41,686 bases of DNA from NCBI GenBank assembly GCA_002336805.1, contig DDEZ01000001.1, positions 1-41,686 on the forward strand. Reading direction: 5' to 3'. The DNA is from Bacteroidetes bacterium UBA1941 (GTDB lineage Bacteria > Bacteroidota > Bacteroidia > Chitinophagales > LD1). Each line of letters opens with the position of its first letter. Position 1 is the first letter of the stretch. A model generated the notes under the pieces. It was not told the DNA's origin and did no database searches. It saw only the letters and a list, made by a program, of their open reading frames with translations. Position numbers and translations under genes: made by a program. This document shows, piece by piece, positions 7,343-15,804 of the stretch.

Positions 7343-8386
7343 CTACAGTGTCTTAGTGTCTATCACAAAGCGGTACTTTACATCGCCCTTCAGCATGCGC
7401 TCGTAGGCGGTATTGATATAGTCTGCGCTGATCACCTCTACGTCTGATACGATATTGTGTTCGGCACAGTAGTCCAGCATCTCCTGCGTCTCGCGTATGC
7501 CACCTATCAGTGATCCGATGATCGTCTTGCGCTTCATGATCAGGTCAGTGGCAGGTATAGCCTGCGGGGTAGGAGGGATGCCTACTACTATCATGGTGCC
7601 GTTGGTCTTGAGCAGTTTCAGGTAGGCGCTGTAGTCATGTGGCGCAGATACCGTGTTGAGTATAAAGTCAAACGAGCCGGCTGCTGCCGCCATTTTTTCC
7701 TTGTCAGATGTCAGGATGAAGTTGTGCGCGCCGAGCTTTTTGGCGTCAGCCTCCTTAGACGGGCTACCGCTCAGCATCGTCACCTCTGCACCAAACGACG
7801 CGGCAAACTTCACCGCCATGTGGCCCAGGCCACCGAGTCCGAGTACGGCTACTTTGTGGCCTTTGCTTACACCCACATGTCGCAGCGGAGAGTAGGTAGT
7901 GATACCGGCGCAGAGCAGTGGCGCTACGGCGCTCAGGTCCAGCTTGTCAGATACACGCAGCACATACTGCTCGTCTACCACTATATTATTGGAGTAGCCA
8001 CCGTAGGTAGGGATCGTGGTACCACGCTCAAAGCTATTGTAGGTGCCGGTCATACCCTTGTCGCAGTACTGCTCCTCACCGGCTGCGCACTGCGGGCAGC
8101 TGCGGCACGAGTCTACGAAGCAGCCCACACCGGCCAGGTCTCCGGTTTTAAATTTTGTCACCTTGTCACCCACGTTTACGATGCGGCCTACTATCTCATG
8201 GCCCGGTACCATAGGGTACTTGGAGCCGCCCCATTCATTGCGGGCCTGGTGTATATCTGAGTGGCATACGCCACAGTAGAGTATTTCTATGTGCACGTCA
8301 GTAGGCTTCAGGTCGCGGCGATCCAGGGTAAAGGGGCCCAGCGGCGTTGTGGCATTCTGCACGGCGTATGCTTTGGTAGCTATCAT
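7343..8386 (-). CDS. Zinc-dependent NAD(P) alcohol dehydrogenase (cinnamyl-alcohol/YahK type)
   Basis: The start at 8386 (MIATKAYAVQNATTPL) matches the family; the ATG 8 codons upstream adds an unlikely leader. 347 residues. Catalytic zinc motifs are CGVCHSDIH and PGHEIVG. The structural zinc site is CRSCPQCAAGEEQYC. The Rossmann motif is GLGGLGHMAVKFA near residue 180. Members reduce broad aldehydes to alcohols with NADPH and often serve in aldehyde detoxification. It is a cytosolic single-gene unit with its own terminator, transcribed in the same direction as arsR but separated from it by that terminator. Confidence 0.92.
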   Translation of the reverse strand: MIATKAYAVQNATTPLGPFTLDRRDLKPTDVHIEILYCGVCHSDIHQARNEWGGSKYPMVPGHEIVGRIVNVGDKVTKFKTGDLAGVGCFVDSCRSCPQCAAGEEQYCDKGMTGTYNSFERGTTIPTYGGYSNNIVVDEQYVLRVSDKLDLSAVAPLLCAGITTYSPLRHVGVSKGHKVAVLGLGGLGHMAVKFAASFGAEVTMLSGSPSKEADAKKLGAHNFILTSDKEKMAAAAGSFDFILNTVSAPHDYSAYLKLLKTNGTMIVVGIPPTPQAIPATDLIMKRKTIIGSLIGGIRETQEMLDYCAEHNIVSDVEVISADYINTAYERMLKGDVKYRFVIDTKTL

Positions 8387-8467
8387 GGTATATCTGATTT
8401 TGTGATGCATAGTTAAACCATAAATCAGGCAGGATGTTGCGGTGCCCCAAAGTTTTTGTAAACATTC

Positions 8468-8475
8468 TATCTTTG
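8468..8475 (+). promoter_or_regulatory. -7 box before the small membrane protein gene
   Basis: TATCTTTG is a perfect TAnnTTTG, 21 bases before the ATG at 8497. A TTTTTG at 8454-8458 is too close to be a -33 element. Confidence 0.5.
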
Positions 8476-8496
8476 TACTACCTAAACACGATCAAG

Positions 8497-8658
8497 ATGA
8501 GGATCATAGCTATACCTATACTGGCCCTGCTCTGGCTGATACACATGCTTTACCGGGGATTTATCAAAAAGGACCTGCGTCAGAGCCCCGATGAATTTTA
8601 CATCGGAGCTGGTTTCATATTGGTGTGGGTAGCCGCCTACTGGTTTATCTTTGCCTGA
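8497..8658 (+). CDS. Small two-helix membrane protein, unknown function
   Basis: The start at 8497 (MRIIAIPILALLWL) follows a perfect -7 box; an upstream ATG at 8434 lies before that box and is unlikely. The 53-residue product has two hydrophobic helices (about residues 2-20 and 36-53) joined by a charged loop (RGFIKKDLRQSPDEF). I recognise no family. The stop is 6 bases before the GTG start of the WbqC-family gene, so the two are almost certainly co-transcribed. Confidence 0.7.
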   Translation: MRIIAIPILALLWLIHMLYRGFIKKDLRQSPDEFYIGAGFILVWVAAYWFIFA

Positions 8659-8664
8659 TAGATC

Positions 8665-9318
8665 GTGCTACTATTGCCTCTGCTTTACCTGCCTCCTGTG
8701 CCGTATATGGCGCTACTGGCTGCTGCCGGTGAGGTGCAGCTGGAGGCCCACGAGAGCTATGTCAAATCTACCTGGCGCAACCGCTGCGAGGTAGCCGGTG
8801 CCAATGGCATCATCCCCCTCAGTATACCGCTGGCAGGTGGCCGCGACCATCACCGCCGCTACCGCGATACGCAGCTATCCTACACAGAGGCCTGGCAGCA
8901 CCGCCACTGGACCACCATCTACTCTGCCTACGGTAGTGCACCATACTACGAGCACTACAAGGATAAAATAGAGCCGCTATTTCATAAAAAATACGACAGC
9001 CTATGGGACTGGAATGAAGCCTGGCTCGCGCTGCTCATTCGCCTCATGCGGCTGGAGGTCTCACTGAGCTATACAGATAGCTATGACCGTAGCCCTGCGG
9101 GCAAAACCGACCTCCGCGCCTGCTGGAAGCCCGGCAGACTGCCTGAGGATATCACTGTAGGAGCCGAGCGCTGGCAGATACAGGACGTGCCATATATCAA
9201 AGTATTCGATCAGGTAGATACAGTGGCCACGGGCCTCAGCAGCCTGGACCTGCTCATGAATGAAGGCCCCGCCTCCGGGGAGATACTAAAAAGGATGGTC
9301 ACGCGGACCATCCTTTGA
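8665..9318 (+). CDS. WbqC-family protein
   Basis: 217 residues with the family's lead (LLYLPPVPYMALLAAAG), the ESYVKSTWRNRCEVAGANG segment and a central WTTIYSAYGSAPYY segment. WbqC homologues occur in polysaccharide clusters and widely in Bacteroidota; the reaction is not established as far as I know. The start is a GTG: an in-frame TAG lies two codons upstream at 8659, and starting at the next ATG would delete conserved residues. The last codons (KRMVTRTIL) are inside a terminator-like hairpin shared with the convergent operon. Confidence 0.85.
   Translation: MLLLPLLYLPPVPYMALLAAAGEVQLEAHESYVKSTWRNRCEVAGANGIIPLSIPLAGGRDHHRRYRDTQLSYTEAWQHRHWTTIYSAYGSAPYYEHYKDKIEPLFHKKYDSLWDWNEAWLALLIRLMRLEVSLSYTDSYDRSPAGKTDLRACWKPGRLPEDITVGAERWQIQDVPYIKVFDQVDTVATGLSSLDLLMNEGPASGEILKRMVTRTIL
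9287..9316 (-). terminator. Terminator embedded in the 3' end of the WbqC-family CDS
   Basis: Perfect 11-bp arms AAAGGATGGTC / GACCATCCTTT with a five-base loop. On the minus strand the stem is followed by TTAG after its own TTT, giving TTTTTAG, so it can end the DUF5689 operon coming from the right. It also lies over the last codons of the plus-strand gene. Confidence 0.65.
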
Positions 9319-9350
9319 TAAAAGATATTTAAACCTTCCCGGTCCGTAGA

Positions 9351-10229
9351 TCACGGATAGAAGCGCGGATCAGTAAACTGTACGTCTGACGTATCGCGTA
9401 TACCCACCTGATTGATCAGGGAGCCGTTAGACTTCTGATAGATGGTAAAGATACCGTAGAGCGTACCGCTGCCCTTAGGCACTTTCACCGCCGCAAAGTT
9501 GGCATAGCCGCTGGAGCGCACTACTGCAGAGTTGCGGTCGCGCTGCTGGAAGTTGATATTGCCAAATGCCTTATTGAAAGGATCTGAATAGGTCAGGCCT
9601 GTATCCGGCGCAGTGAACTCTACGCTGTCTACACGGATCAGTGTGCTCTGCTCGTATATCTGGTTAGCCGCGTTGAGGTCAGAGATAGTGTATTTTTTGG
9701 CTACCAGTGGTGCATTGAGTGCACCCTTTACTATATAGCGTGGTATCAGGTTAGAGGGTATACCGCCCAGCGTAGGCTGCGGCCCGGTAGTGTCTATGTA
9801 GCTGCCTATCTCCAGCGTGCCGAGATAGTTGTACAGGTACAGTCCCTTGCAGAGGATGAAAACACGGCGGCCTATCGGATACTCATTATACAGGCCTGTG
9901 GCGTCTACCTTGATCTGTATGCCACCGGTAGAGTCTTGCAGCACCAGCTGCTTGTAGAAATTGCCCGCACGGTCAGACGAGTTGATCACACCGCTCAGTA
10001 TGATGCTGTCATTGATTTTGACCGGGCGTGCGCTATCCAGCGTATGCGCTATGCCAAAGCAGTAGCGGATCTTAAAGTCGCGCAGGTTCATCGTAGCGTG
10101 TACATTGGCCGGGTCACCCTCGCTGGCTACTGGTGGTGCGCCCCATTTATCTTTGACACAGGAGCTGATAGCCACTGCTATGGCTATAGCAGCAGTGAGG
10201 ATAGAGAGGTTTTTTATACTTGATTTCAT
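9351..10229 (-). CDS. DUF5689-domain lipoprotein (second copy)
   Basis: The start at 10229 (MKSSIKNLS) gives a normal signal with lipobox ISSC; an ATG at 10256, four bases from the previous stop, is the alternative. About 292 residues. Shared with the upstream neighbour are the NVHATMNLRDFK opening, the GNFYKQLVLQDSTGGIQIK core, GRRVFILCKGL, and the closing GIRDTSDVQFTDPRF. This is the DUF5689 pattern, which has been compared with OB-folds. It is likely anchored in the outer membrane. Third gene of the TonB receptor operon. Confidence 0.85.
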   Translation of the reverse strand: MKSSIKNLSILTAAIAIAVAISSCVKDKWGAPPVASEGDPANVHATMNLRDFKIRYCFGIAHTLDSARPVKINDSIILSGVINSSDRAGNFYKQLVLQDSTGGIQIKVDATGLYNEYPIGRRVFILCKGLYLYNYLGTLEIGSYIDTTGPQPTLGGIPSNLIPRYIVKGALNAPLVAKKYTISDLNAANQIYEQSTLIRVDSVEFTAPDTGLTYSDPFNKAFGNINFQQRDRNSAVVRSSGYANFAAVKVPKGSGTLYGIFTIYQKSNGSLINQVGIRDTSDVQFTDPRFYP

Positions 10230-10259
10230 GTTTGATCTCTTATTTGTTTCTGTCATGGA

Positions 10260-11123
10260 TTAGTGGCAGCGGCCGCCCGGGGTGAACATTACATCGCTCG
10301 TATCACGTATCACCAGCTGCGGTGTACCGCTGATGGTGTAGTAGGTGTAGATGCCTTTCAGGTTGCCATGGCCCGGGTTTGGCTTCTGGTCTGCAAATCC
10401 TGCATAGCCGCTCGTACGGACTATGATGCTATGATTGGTACAGTCATAGAGGGTACGGTTCACAGAGCCCTTGCTCACATTGTCTGCCCATGTCTGAGTG
10501 GTATCAAAGGTGCCAAACTCCACACTGTCTATCTGCACCAGCATGCTCTGCAGGTTGATATAGTCAGCTATATTGAGCTGGGTGATGGTCATGTGCTTCA
10601 CCGGTACATCCAGGCCCCACTGGCCTTTGATGATGTGGTCAGGGGCCTTGTCTATCACTATCGGGCCCACGTTAGGGTACTGGCTGGTAGTGGTGTCTAT
10701 ATAGCCGCCCAGCTCATAGGTGCCGCTGTAGTTGAAAAACAGCAGGCCCTTTACCTTCACAAATATCCTGCGTCCTATAGGGTAGTCCTGATACAGGTAG
10801 CTGCTGCCTATCTTCAGCTGTATGCCTCCGGTGGAGTCCTGTATGCTGATGATCTTGTAGAAATTGCCCGACTTGTCATCCGCATTTACGATACCTGATA
10901 TAATCACGTTGGTATCTATCATTGTGGGCAGGTAGTTGTTTGATATCCCATTCAGAAACTTCTGCTTGAAGGCCTTGATGGTCATCGTGGCAGATACACC
11001 GGCCGGGTCCGTATTGGGATCCGGCATGGTGAAGTTGTCCTTCTTGCAGCTCAGGATACCCGCTGTGATCAGCAGGCCTGTGATGGCTGCTATCGCTATG
11101 GTCTTTATATTGGTCTTGGTCAT
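10260..11123 (-). CDS. DUF5689-domain lipoprotein (first copy)
   Basis: 287 residues with a signal peptide and lipobox (GILSCKKD). The DUF5689 core is clear: SATMTIKAFKQKF, NYLPTMIDTNVIISG, GNFYKIISIQDSTGGIQLK, GRRIFVKVKGLLFF, and VIRDTSDVMFTPGG at the end. It starts 24 bases after the TonB receptor stop and ends 30 bases before the start of its paralogue. The pairing of a TonB receptor with surface lipoproteins resembles SusCD-type uptake, with DUF5689 proteins possibly replacing SusD. The ligand is unknown; neighbouring nucleases suggest nucleic acid or a phosphodiester (inference). Confidence 0.87.
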   Translation of the reverse strand: MTKTNIKTIAIAAITGLLITAGILSCKKDNFTMPDPNTDPAGVSATMTIKAFKQKFLNGISNNYLPTMIDTNVIISGIVNADDKSGNFYKIISIQDSTGGIQLKIGSSYLYQDYPIGRRIFVKVKGLLFFNYSGTYELGGYIDTTTSQYPNVGPIVIDKAPDHIIKGQWGLDVPVKHMTITQLNIADYINLQSMLVQIDSVEFGTFDTTQTWADNVSKGSVNRTLYDCTNHSIIVRTSGYAGFADQKPNPGHGNLKGIYTYYTISGTPQLVIRDTSDVMFTPGGRCH

Positions 11124-11147
11124 TGTCTCTTCTTTTCCTTTTTATGA

Positions 11148-13670
11148 TTACTGCATGCGGAATGCTACTGATACGAAATAGCCGAAGCCGATCATGTAGC
11201 GGTACTTGGTGCCAAACTTGTCCAGGTTGTTCTGGCCGTAGTCATAGCGCAGCTGCTCCTGAGCGCTCACCGCAAAGTTGGTGTTGTTGGTCAGGTTGGT
11301 GAGCAGGGCGTAGAAGTTCAGGTTGTACTTGTACTTGCCCATATGCTTGATGTACTTATTGAGCAGGAGGTTGTATCCGCCGGAGATATCCATGGTAAAC
11401 TGTGCCTTCAGGCGCTCCTGGTGCAGGATAGCATTGTACTGGTCAGAGCCGTATGGCACGAGGTCTACTGCCTGCGCTGTGCGGCGCACAGGGTTGATCT
11501 GAGCATACATCTGGTCAAAGTAGTTGAAGTTGATCGCAGCATACCAGTATTTAGGGCTGCTGTACTTGAATCCGAGTGATCCGGTCACCTGCGGCATGGT
11601 ACCCAGGTAGTAGTCCTTGATGTAGGCGGTCTGGTTATTCAGCACCTCATCGCTGTTATCCTTTGTGATGGTCACATTGGCATTGGTAGTATAGTAGTAT
11701 TTGCCGGCGGTGAAAACGAGGTTTGTGCTAAAGCCCTTGTAGATCTTGGCATCAAAGCCCAGCTCAGCGCCTATGTGCCTGCGGCCCATGCCGGTCATAG
11801 AGTAGTTTACGTTCGTCCTGTAGTCATCGTGAAAGAAGGTCCTGTTCTCGATACCATTCTGAAACTCGGTAAAGAAGCCGCTGATCTTCAGTTTGATGAT
11901 CGGTGATTTGTATTGGTAGCCTATCTCTGCTGCATATACATTCTCAGCACGCAGGCCCGCCACTACCTCATTGCGCAGGCGCGCGTTGATGTAGCTCTGG
12001 TTGAATGTAGGTGGCTCGGTCTTTATCATACCATTGGCATAGATATAGTTCCTGCCGTTGATCTTGTACTGTACACCTGCCTTGGTAGCCCAGGTGATCA
12101 TAGATATCTTGCGTGAGTCGCCCAGTGAGTTGTTTGGATACAGGCCGTTCTGTACGTTGCCCGTCCTCCAGTAGTAGTTGTGCATGATCTGGCCGGATAC
12201 AAAGAACTCTACGTGGTTAAACTTAAAGTAAGGCTGCAGCCAGGCAGATGTCTTGTGTATGTTTGAGCTGTAGTCGTACTCATACTTGTCGCCTACATGC
12301 AGGATACGGTTAGGGTGCTGCATGTCATACTGCAGTACATTAGGATCCGTAGGGAAGTCCTGCACTGCATAGTCATTCAGGTTTACATAGTAGTCGCCGC
12401 CCAGCAGGTCGTTTACCCTCTTGTAGTGGTGCACCTGCTCCCACTGGTAGGTCAGGCCCGCAGTGAGGGAGATGTGGTCGTAGAAAGTATGATTCAGCGT
12501 GGAGTTAAAGTTCACCTGCTTATTGTCTTGTACATTCTCGCCCACTATGTAGCTCGACTGGCGGCCATTGGCTGTCATCGGTGCATTGCGGTTGATAGCA
12601 TACAGACGGTCCCAGTTGATCTGCCTTACATTGGCATCCGTGCGAAATGCCTCCTCTGCCAGCTCGCGCTGTGCCGGATCGGTGATCAGGCTCGGCTGGT
12701 TCTTGTAGTAGTCCGGGTCCGGAGAGGGAGAGTTGTACCAGTCTATACCAGAGGTAGTATTGCGGCCTATCTCAAAGTCTATACCCGTGACCAGGTTTGT
12801 CTTATTGCTGAATTTGGCCTCATGTGTCAGCATGAACATCGGCTCAAAGCGCTTGTTGATGTTCGCATTGCGCACCTCGCCGTTTTGGTAGCCCCAGTCA
12901 GAGTTGTAGTAGTTAGTACCCGCCAGCTGCTGAAACTCGCGCACAGAGGCAGAGGAGCGGCCGGAGGTAGTAGGTGTGCCCAGCGTGGTAAAGCTCAGGC
13001 GGTGGCGCTCACCAAATTTCTTCTCTACAGACAGGAAGTAGCCGTATCCGTCGAATGACGTACCTGGCTGGTAGCCTTTCACAGCCCAACGGCGTGAGGC
13101 AGCGATAGCCACCGCCCAGCCGTGCTTCAGGTAGCCGGTAGAGTAGGAGGCATTCAGACGGTTAAAGTATTGACGGTTGGCAGCTGTATACGTCAGGCTC
13201 AGGCCCTTCTTGAGGCCACCTGCGCGCATATCCATATTATAGGAGCCACCCAGCCCGCCAAAGGAGAATGAAGACGGCAGCAGCGCCAGGCTGCCGGACC
13301 TGTTTCTGAGCAGGTCGGTGAAGGCACCTGATCCATTAAAGAAGGACGCGCCATTCTCCGGGTCATTAATGATCACACCATTCACTAGCATGGTAAACTG
13401 GTCATTGCGGTAGCCACGGTAGCGGAAGCCACCCTGATTGAGCCTGTAGCTGAGCGTAGCAGCATAGATATCTCCGGTAGAGGCCAGCATACTGGCTACG
13501 TTTTGCGTAGTGATGGCCTCACTGAGGTCATCAGAGCTGACGGCTATGGTAGGTATCACGTCAGCGTCCTGCTGCACCACCTTTTCTATAGAGTCGCTGG
13601 CAGCGGTCTGAGCGTAGGACAGATGTCCGCACAGCACCAGTGTGCAGCATAGAGCGAAAAATTGCTTCAT
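11148..13670 (-). CDS. TonB-dependent outer-membrane receptor
   Basis: 840 residues from the ATG at 13670. A signal peptide (to about residue 20, SYAQ) is followed by an unusual short Asp/Ser-rich stretch and a plug domain (about residues 45-155: LSYRLNQGGFRYRGYRNDQF, LVNGVIINDPENG). The beta-barrel ends VSVAFRMQ, the expected terminal aromatic strand plus two residues. The carboxypeptidase-like N-terminal extension of true SusC proteins is not evident. First gene of a three-gene operon with two DUF5689 lipoproteins. The promoter at 13694-13723 is near consensus. It faces two secreted EEP enzyme genes across a short divergent region. Confidence 0.93.
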   Translation of the reverse strand: MKQFFALCCTLVLCGHLSYAQTAASDSIEKVVQQDADVIPTIAVSSDDLSEAITTQNVASMLASTGDIYAATLSYRLNQGGFRYRGYRNDQFTMLVNGVIINDPENGASFFNGSGAFTDLLRNRSGSLALLPSSFSFGGLGGSYNMDMRAGGLKKGLSLTYTAANRQYFNRLNASYSTGYLKHGWAVAIAASRRWAVKGYQPGTSFDGYGYFLSVEKKFGERHRLSFTTLGTPTTSGRSSASVREFQQLAGTNYYNSDWGYQNGEVRNANINKRFEPMFMLTHEAKFSNKTNLVTGIDFEIGRNTTSGIDWYNSPSPDPDYYKNQPSLITDPAQRELAEEAFRTDANVRQINWDRLYAINRNAPMTANGRQSSYIVGENVQDNKQVNFNSTLNHTFYDHISLTAGLTYQWEQVHHYKRVNDLLGGDYYVNLNDYAVQDFPTDPNVLQYDMQHPNRILHVGDKYEYDYSSNIHKTSAWLQPYFKFNHVEFFVSGQIMHNYYWRTGNVQNGLYPNNSLGDSRKISMITWATKAGVQYKINGRNYIYANGMIKTEPPTFNQSYINARLRNEVVAGLRAENVYAAEIGYQYKSPIIKLKISGFFTEFQNGIENRTFFHDDYRTNVNYSMTGMGRRHIGAELGFDAKIYKGFSTNLVFTAGKYYYTTNANVTITKDNSDEVLNNQTAYIKDYYLGTMPQVTGSLGFKYSSPKYWYAAINFNYFDQMYAQINPVRRTAQAVDLVPYGSDQYNAILHQERLKAQFTMDISGGYNLLLNKYIKHMGKYKYNLNFYALLTNLTNNTNFAVSAQEQLRYDYGQNNLDKFGTKYRYMIGFGYFVSVAFRMQ

Positions 13671-13693
13671 CAAAAAATAAGTTAATTTCGGGC

Positions 13694-13723
13694 CAAAGCT
13701 AAATATTTACCCATCAATGGCAA
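13694..13723 (-). promoter_or_regulatory. Promoter of the TonB receptor/DUF5689 operon
   Basis: On the minus strand, TTG at 13723-13721 is followed after exactly 19 bases by TAGCTTTG (13701-13694), a perfect -7 box. The predicted leader is about 20 bases. The intergenic region is shared with the oppositely oriented EEP gene promoter. Confidence 0.75.
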
Positions 13724-13785
13724 CCCGCCGATGTTAATAAATGATTATAAATCCCGTGCAGGGGCTGTTAAATCAAGTCATCCGC

Positions 13786-13793
13786 TAACTTTG
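13786..13793 (+). promoter_or_regulatory. -7 box for the first EEP gene
   Basis: TAACTTTG is a perfect TAnnTTTG, 17 bases before the ATG at 13811. No clear -33 TTG at the usual distance. It is divergent from the TonB receptor promoter about 90 bases away. Confidence 0.6.
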
Positions 13794-13810
13794 CCATATT
13801 AAATCGCAAC

Positions 13811-14857
13811 ATGCAGAAGTTTTTTTCAGTCCTTACTTTATTGACAGTCTTTGGTTTAGGGGCCTTTGCGCAGGAAAAGCAATACCGCGTAGGTGTCATC
13901 GGTTTTTACAATTGTGAGAACTTTTATGACACCATAGATGACCCGCGTGTGGATGATGCCGAATATCTTCCTAACAGTCAGCTGCACTATGATGCCGGTG
14001 TCTATCAGGACAAGGTGAGCCGCCTCACAGAGGTGCTGTCGCAGATCGGTACAGATATCACACCAGATGGCCTATCGCTCCTCGGTGTATCTGAGATAGA
14101 AAATGAGACCGTGCTCCAGGACCTGATCTCACAGCCGGCATTCAAAAAGCGCAACTACAAGATCGTGCACTACGACTCTCCCGATGCGCGTGGGGTAGAT
14201 GTAGCTATGATCTATAATCCTAAATACTTCCGCGTGCTCTACAGTGCGCCGCTGCCTGTAGACCTGATAGAAGAGGGCAAACCGCATCCTACCCGCGATG
14301 TGCTGTGGGTAAATGGTATCTACGATGGTGATACGATCAATGTATTTGTCAATCACTGGCCGTCACGCCGTGGTGGCGAGGAGGCCAGCGCCCCATACCG
14401 CGCCCAGGCTGCCGGGGTAGCCAAGCATGTGATAGACTCCCTCATGGCTATCAATCCTGAAACCAAAGTGATCCTCATGGGTGACCTCAATGATGATCCT
14501 ACCAGCCCCTCTGTGACCAAGGTGCTCGGTGCTAAAGGCGAGAAGGATAAAGTAAAGGCCGGGGGCCTCTACAATCCATGGGTACGCTATACCAAGGATG
14601 GTATCGGTACGCTGGCCTATGATGATATGTGGAACCTCTTTGACCAGATCATCATCTCACACGGCTGGCTCGATCAGTCGCAGCATGGCTATTTCTACAA
14701 CAAGGCCCTCATCTTCCGCAAGGACTTTATGATCCAGCAGTCGGGCAAATACAAGGGCTATCCGCTCCGTACCTTTGATGGCAATACCTACCAGCATGGC
14801 TACAGTGACCACCTGCCCACCTACATCGTACTGATGAAGGAGGTAGTGAAGAAGTAA
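13811..14857 (+). CDS. Exported endonuclease/exonuclease/phosphatase (EEP) family protein, copy 1
   Basis: 348 residues with a signal peptide ending GAFAQ. The EEP fold motifs appear in order: FYNCENFYDT near residue 35, the metal-binding Glu in GVSEIENE, the DARGVDVAMIYN loop, NHWPSRRGG, MGDLNDDP and the final SDHLP. These are the metal and catalytic residues of DNase I-like phosphodiesterases. With a signal peptide and no anchor it should act in the periplasm or outside. The substrate (DNA, RNA, phospholipid or sugar phosphate) cannot be read. It faces the TonB/DUF5689 operon and has a paralogue at 15804. Confidence 0.88.
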   Translation: MQKFFSVLTLLTVFGLGAFAQEKQYRVGVIGFYNCENFYDTIDDPRVDDAEYLPNSQLHYDAGVYQDKVSRLTEVLSQIGTDITPDGLSLLGVSEIENETVLQDLISQPAFKKRNYKIVHYDSPDARGVDVAMIYNPKYFRVLYSAPLPVDLIEEGKPHPTRDVLWVNGIYDGDTINVFVNHWPSRRGGEEASAPYRAQAAGVAKHVIDSLMAINPETKVILMGDLNDDPTSPSVTKVLGAKGEKDKVKAGGLYNPWVRYTKDGIGTLAYDDMWNLFDQIIISHGWLDQSQHGYFYNKALIFRKDFMIQQSGKYKGYPLRTFDGNTYQHGYSDHLPTYIVLMKEVVKK

Positions 14858-14898
14858 GGAGCAGAATTTTGGGAATGCTTTGAATAACTCAGAATAAT
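14858..14898. repeat. 41-base dispersed repeat, copy A
   Basis: This stretch, starting immediately after the EEP stop with GGAGCAGAATTT, aligns with 41553-41593 at 35 of 41 positions in the same orientation. It carries repeated GAAT and CAGAAT words. It fills most of the gap between the EEP gene and the reductase gene. Confidence 0.7.
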
Positions 14899-14913
14899 GC
14901 AAACCTTTGGTCT

Positions 14914-15804
14914 ATGTCTCATAAGAAGATATTGATCACCGGTGCATCAGGCTTCCTGGGCTATCACCTCATCCGCTGTGCTGCCGCGCAGGGCTATGAG
15001 GTATATGCGCAGTACAATACTGGCAGCATCCAATTTGAGCGCTGCACCCCGATCCAGTTTGACCTGCGCAGCTATATAGATATGGGCAATGTGATAGATG
15101 ATATAGAGCCTGATGTAGTGATCCACGCTGCCGCCCTGGCAGACGCCGCCCGCTGCCAAAGGGAGCCAGAGCTGTCTTATGCTATCAATGTAGAGGCCAC
15201 GCAAAACCTGGCAGGTATCTGCTCAGACTATCAGGTACCGTTTGTTTTCACATCTACAGATCTGGTATTTGACGGGAGTAAAGGAAACTATACAGAAGAA
15301 GATGCGCCTAACCCACTGATGATCTATGGCGAGCATAAAGTGCTGGCAGAGACTGAGGTTATGAAGGTCTACCCGGAGTCACTTATAGCCCGCTGCCCGC
15401 TCATGTTTGGTGCGCCCGAGGCGAGTGACAGGACCTATTTCAGCGCCTTCATCCGCAGCCTGCGCGAGGGCCGCGAGGCCAATCTGTTTCATGATGAGTA
15501 CCGCTCTGTGGCTGGTGCGCGGAGCGTAGCAGAGGGGCTGCTGCACCTGGCGGAAGAAGCCTCAGGTATCTTTCACATAGCAGGTGGCCAGCGCGTGTCG
15601 CGCTTTGAGTTTGGCCTGGCAGCAGTAGAGGCTTTTGGTCTGAATAAGAGCCTGCTCAGGTCCATGTCTCAGAAAGATATCCCCGCTGCCAATCCCCGCC
15701 CGGCAGATGTTTCCTTAAATATCTCTAAGGCCCGAAGCTTTGGCTACGCACCGCTCGGCTATCAGGAGGAATTGCAGCATATTGCATCCGGAAAATACCT
15801 CTGA
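14914..15804 (+). CDS. RmlD-like NAD(P)-dependent sugar-nucleotide reductase/epimerase
   Basis: 296 residues, an extended short-chain dehydrogenase. The Rossmann motif GASGFLGYH is at residues 9-17, VVIHAAALADAARC follows near residue 70, the FTSTDLVFDGSKGNY segment is the typical RmlD one, and the active-site YGEHK (YxxxK) lies near residue 142. Relatives reduce dTDP-4-keto-rhamnose or related sugars. No other rml genes are nearby, so the exact substrate is open. Its stop TGA overlaps the ATG of the next EEP gene by one base, implying translational coupling. Why a cytosolic reductase sits between two exported EEP enzymes is unclear. Confidence 0.87.
   Translation: MSHKKILITGASGFLGYHLIRCAAAQGYEVYAQYNTGSIQFERCTPIQFDLRSYIDMGNVIDDIEPDVVIHAAALADAARCQREPELSYAINVEATQNLAGICSDYQVPFVFTSTDLVFDGSKGNYTEEDAPNPLMIYGEHKVLAETEVMKVYPESLIARCPLMFGAPEASDRTYFSAFIRSLREGREANLFHDEYRSVAGARSVAEGLLHLAEEASGIFHIAGGQRVSRFEFGLAAVEAFGLNKSLLRSMSQKDIPAANPRPADVSLNISKARSFGYAPLGYQEELQHIASGKYL

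Noticed and set aside
12297..13058. A 253-codon open frame on the plus strand inside the TonB receptor gene
   Set aside because: It lies wholly antisense to a clear receptor gene, has no recognisable motif and low-complexity Val/Leu/Arg composition typical of a shadow frame.
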